A DNA stretch of 8,291 nt from Elusimicrobiota bacterium (GTDB lineage: Bacteria > Elusimicrobiota > Elusimicrobia > UBA1565 > JACRDR01), in contig JACQPI010000073.1 of the NCBI GenBank assembly GCA_016207585.1, forward strand, positions 1 to 8,291. Reading direction: 5' to 3'. A model generated the notes under the pieces. That model worked only from the letters and a program-made list of their open reading frames with translations, did not search any database and was not told the DNA's origin. The position numbers and the translations under genes are program-made. The number at the start of each line of letters is the position of its first letter. The first letter of the stretch is position 1. Shown here in pieces: positions 6,732 to 8,291 of this stretch.

Positions 6732-6739
6732 GTTAACAT
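6730..6739 (+). promoter_or_regulatory. Extended -10 candidate embedded in 10-bp palindrome ATGTTAACAT
   Basis: ATGTTAACAT is a perfect palindrome and could be an operator half-pair. Read rightwards it contains TG-T-TAACAT, i.e. an extended -10 (TGn) followed by a hexamer that keeps the T, A and final T that matter most in TATAAT. The predicted transcription start would be at about 6746-6747, on or next to the ATG of the following gene, which implies a leaderless or nearly leaderless message. Confidence 0.35.
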
Positions 6740-6746
6740 CTTCCAC

Positions 6747-8291
6747 ATGAGGCTAACGACAAGATTCACCGCGCTCGTTGTGTCCTTTTCCTTACTGGCA
6801 ACCTCGCCCAGTTTTAAACGTCATGAAGCCCTCGCCCAAAACCTCGGAGCGGAAAGAGGAAATCCCTCCGGCACGATCCCGGCAGTTTTTACAGGATCGA
6901 TCGGCACATTGCCCGGCGTTTCACGCGTTTTTTCACCCGATGCCTTTCGCCTGAACTCTCCCGCTTCCACAAGACAAAGTAGCGGCTTGGAGGTGGCCGG
7001 CGGCACGAACCTAAGAAAACCGCTCCCGGCAATTCAGGGACTCTCCTCCGCACGTTTTATAAACGCGGCCGACTTGCCCAGGACCGCGAAAAACCACGGG
7101 ACTTCGGGTCTCCACTCCAAAGCCGTGAACATGGCAGGAATATTCCGGAGCGGGCCGGCATCCTCAATCGCCAAAATGGAAAGGACCGTTTCCCCGGGAG
7201 ACATCTTGGAACGCTTCTCTAACCTAGGCCAAGTTTTCGACCTCGGCCGTGGGCAACCCTCCCTCATGAAGCTGGAATCCCAGGGCTCCGTGCATGCGAA
7301 CCATCCATATAACCGAGGCGACCGGAACGTCGGCGCAGGGAAGCTCTATTTCAGCGCCGACTCCGGGAATACCCAATCGCCCTCCATCCCCTCCGCCGGC
7401 GCCGGCGCGCCGGGCAATGAAATCAAGAACCGCCCGAGTCCGGGAGGGATACGGAAACTGGCGTTTAAGATCCTTGGAGCCGTGTTTCTGGGGCCCATCC
7501 GCATCGTGCTACCGATCTCCAAAATCACCCATGTAAGCCCCAAATGGGTTTCCGCGGGTTTGGCCCTTGCGGGCTCCGCTGCGGTCGCATCGGCCCTTCT
7601 GCTTCACCTGCCGCTACCCATCACGCTCTATTCTCTCTGGACGACCTTGGCCTTCGCGATCCACGCGCAGGGATGGGTCGTCACGGAAGAAGAACGGAAA
7701 ACCTCTCAAAGATTGTCCTCGGTAGCGGACAAACACCGCGCGGAGCTTTTGGCGATCCCCGGCGTCATCGCGGTCGAGCCCCGAACGCAGCAGGCGGGCC
7801 CCATCGTCGAGCACTACATCATCGTCAAAGTGACGCATCTCGACTCTGAAAATACCGCCCGCATCCCCAAGTTCCTCGACGGCTTCCAAGTCTATACCCA
7901 TATCGTGGAGCCGGTGCGGGAACCGCAAAATGCGAACTCAAAACCGCTTCCCTCGGACGCCGGTTCCGCCGATCTGCACATCCTGACTCTCATCGCCATC
8001 GGAATCGCGCTGGGCGCCGCGGTTATAGGCTATCCCGGCCTTCTCGCCTCTGCAGACTTTAAAACGCTGGTCGCCCTCTCGGCCGCTTACGCCGCCGCGT
8101 TCGCTTTCGTCCGCCGCTCCTTCGACACGCAACACCAAGACCTCTGGGTCAAGGATGGCGGCAAGATCGTAAAACCATCCGCATTTTTTGCGACGCTAGC
8201 GGCCGCCGCGGGTATCGCCGCGATCTCGCAGGCCTACGGTCTGGCGGCCATCACGGTCATGGCCTCTTTGCTCGGCTACACCGTCTTCGGC
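6747..8291 (+). CDS. Exported/membrane protein with IPGV-type soluble domain (3' end outside window)
   Basis: Unrecognised family. An open frame of 515 codons runs from the ATG to the window edge without a stop. Residues 1-30 look like a signal peptide (MRLTTR, hydrophobic 8-19, ALA before Q31). Residues 31-235 are Ser/Gly/Pro/Asn-rich, with few predicted hydrophobic segments, probably disordered or weakly folded. Residues about 239-262 are amphipathic, then two hydrophobic segments at about 268-288 and 290-309. A soluble domain of about 328-390 follows, with LLAIPGV at 334-340, an EHYIIVKV strand and IPKFLDGFQV at 373-382, ending in VEPV; this pattern (IPGV..., strand, IP..L.G..V) resembles a small alpha/beta module seen in many bacterial hypothetical proteins. 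Further hydrophobic segments lie at about 410-434, 438-455 and 476-515. No Shine-Dalgarno sequence precedes the ATG, and an in-frame stop at 6717-6719 excludes an earlier start nearby. Transcribed divergently from gatB. Confidence 0.85.
   Translation, partial: MRLTTRFTALVVSFSLLATSPSFKRHEALAQNLGAERGNPSGTIPAVFTGSIGTLPGVSRVFSPDAFRLNSPASTRQSSGLEVAGGTNLRKPLPAIQGLSSARFINAADLPRTAKNHGTSGLHSKAVNMAGIFRSGPASSIAKMERTVSPGDILERFSNLGQVFDLGRGQPSLMKLESQGSVHANHPYNRGDRNVGAGKLYFSADSGNTQSPSIPSAGAGAPGNEIKNRPSPGGIRKLAFKILGAVFLGPIRIVLPISKITHVSPKWVSAGLALAGSAAVASALLLHLPLPITLYSLWTTLAFAIHAQGWVVTEEERKTSQRLSSVADKHRAELLAIPGVIAVEPRTQQAGPIVEHYIIVKVTHLDSENTARIPKFLDGFQVYTHIVEPVREPQNANSKPLPSDAGSADLHILTLIAIGIALGAAVIGYPGLLASADFKTLVALSAAYAAAFAFVRRSFDTQHQDLWVKDGGKIVKPSAFFATLAAAAGIAAISQAYGLAAITVMASLLGYTVFG

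Noticed and set aside
6821..7543. Minus-strand open frames inside the rightward membrane-protein gene
   Set aside because: Short, unmotivated frames; the plus-strand frame is open for 515 codons with a signal peptide and membrane segments.

Overview
The window is a GC-rich bacterial chromosomal segment from an organism with a Gram-negative-style secretory lifestyle: three of the six genes begin with Sec-type signal peptides ending in AAA, SAA or ALA-Q. Taxonomy cannot be fixed from sequence reading alone. The ALA-Q signal followed by a long low-complexity stretch, the NHL/transglutaminase/TPR chimera and the AVAAVRG-type small secreted protein remind me of Elusimicrobiota or other poorly cultured lineages, but that is only an impression. 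There is no sign of an insertion sequence, phage, CRISPR array, rRNA or tRNA, and no intergenic gap exceeds about 210 bp.

Layout. (i) 2-313, plus strand: C-terminal part of a thiamine pyrophosphokinase (thiN), cut by the window edge. (ii) 377-778, plus: a stand-alone CheY-like receiver with a strong ribosome binding site. (iii) 6540 back to 810, minus: a compact three-gene block that looks co-transcribed: gatB (tRNA amidotransferase subunit B), then after 18 nt an 1193-residue secreted protein (signal peptide, about 12 NHL blades, FN3, Ig-like domain, transglutaminase-like domain, TPRs), then after 34 nt a 214-residue secreted Ala/Pro-rich protein with a short helical TPR-like core. This block runs head-on into the receiver gene, with 31 nt between the two stop codons. 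(iv) 6541-6746: divergent control region with a -10-like element for gatB, a terminator-like hairpin, a 10-bp palindrome that overlaps an extended -10 for the rightward gene, and a near-identical 12-mer lying beside each of the two proposed -10 elements. (v) 6747-8291, plus: an exported or membrane protein of at least 515 residues that runs off the right edge with no stop codon.

How the genes fit together. gatB is housekeeping (Gln-tRNA(Gln) and/or Asn-tRNA(Asn) formation) and sits without gatA or gatC in view, so its link to the two secreted genes is probably only shared transcription. The strongest candidate for something not well described is the pair of secreted proteins: a large scaffold combining two probable six-bladed propellers, a putative Cys-His-Glu transglutaminase/protease-type site and TPRs, plus a small secreted partner. 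The second is the polytopic protein at the right edge, with a soluble IPGV...IP.xLxG domain placed between hydrophobic segments. No function is asserted for either beyond what domains suggest.
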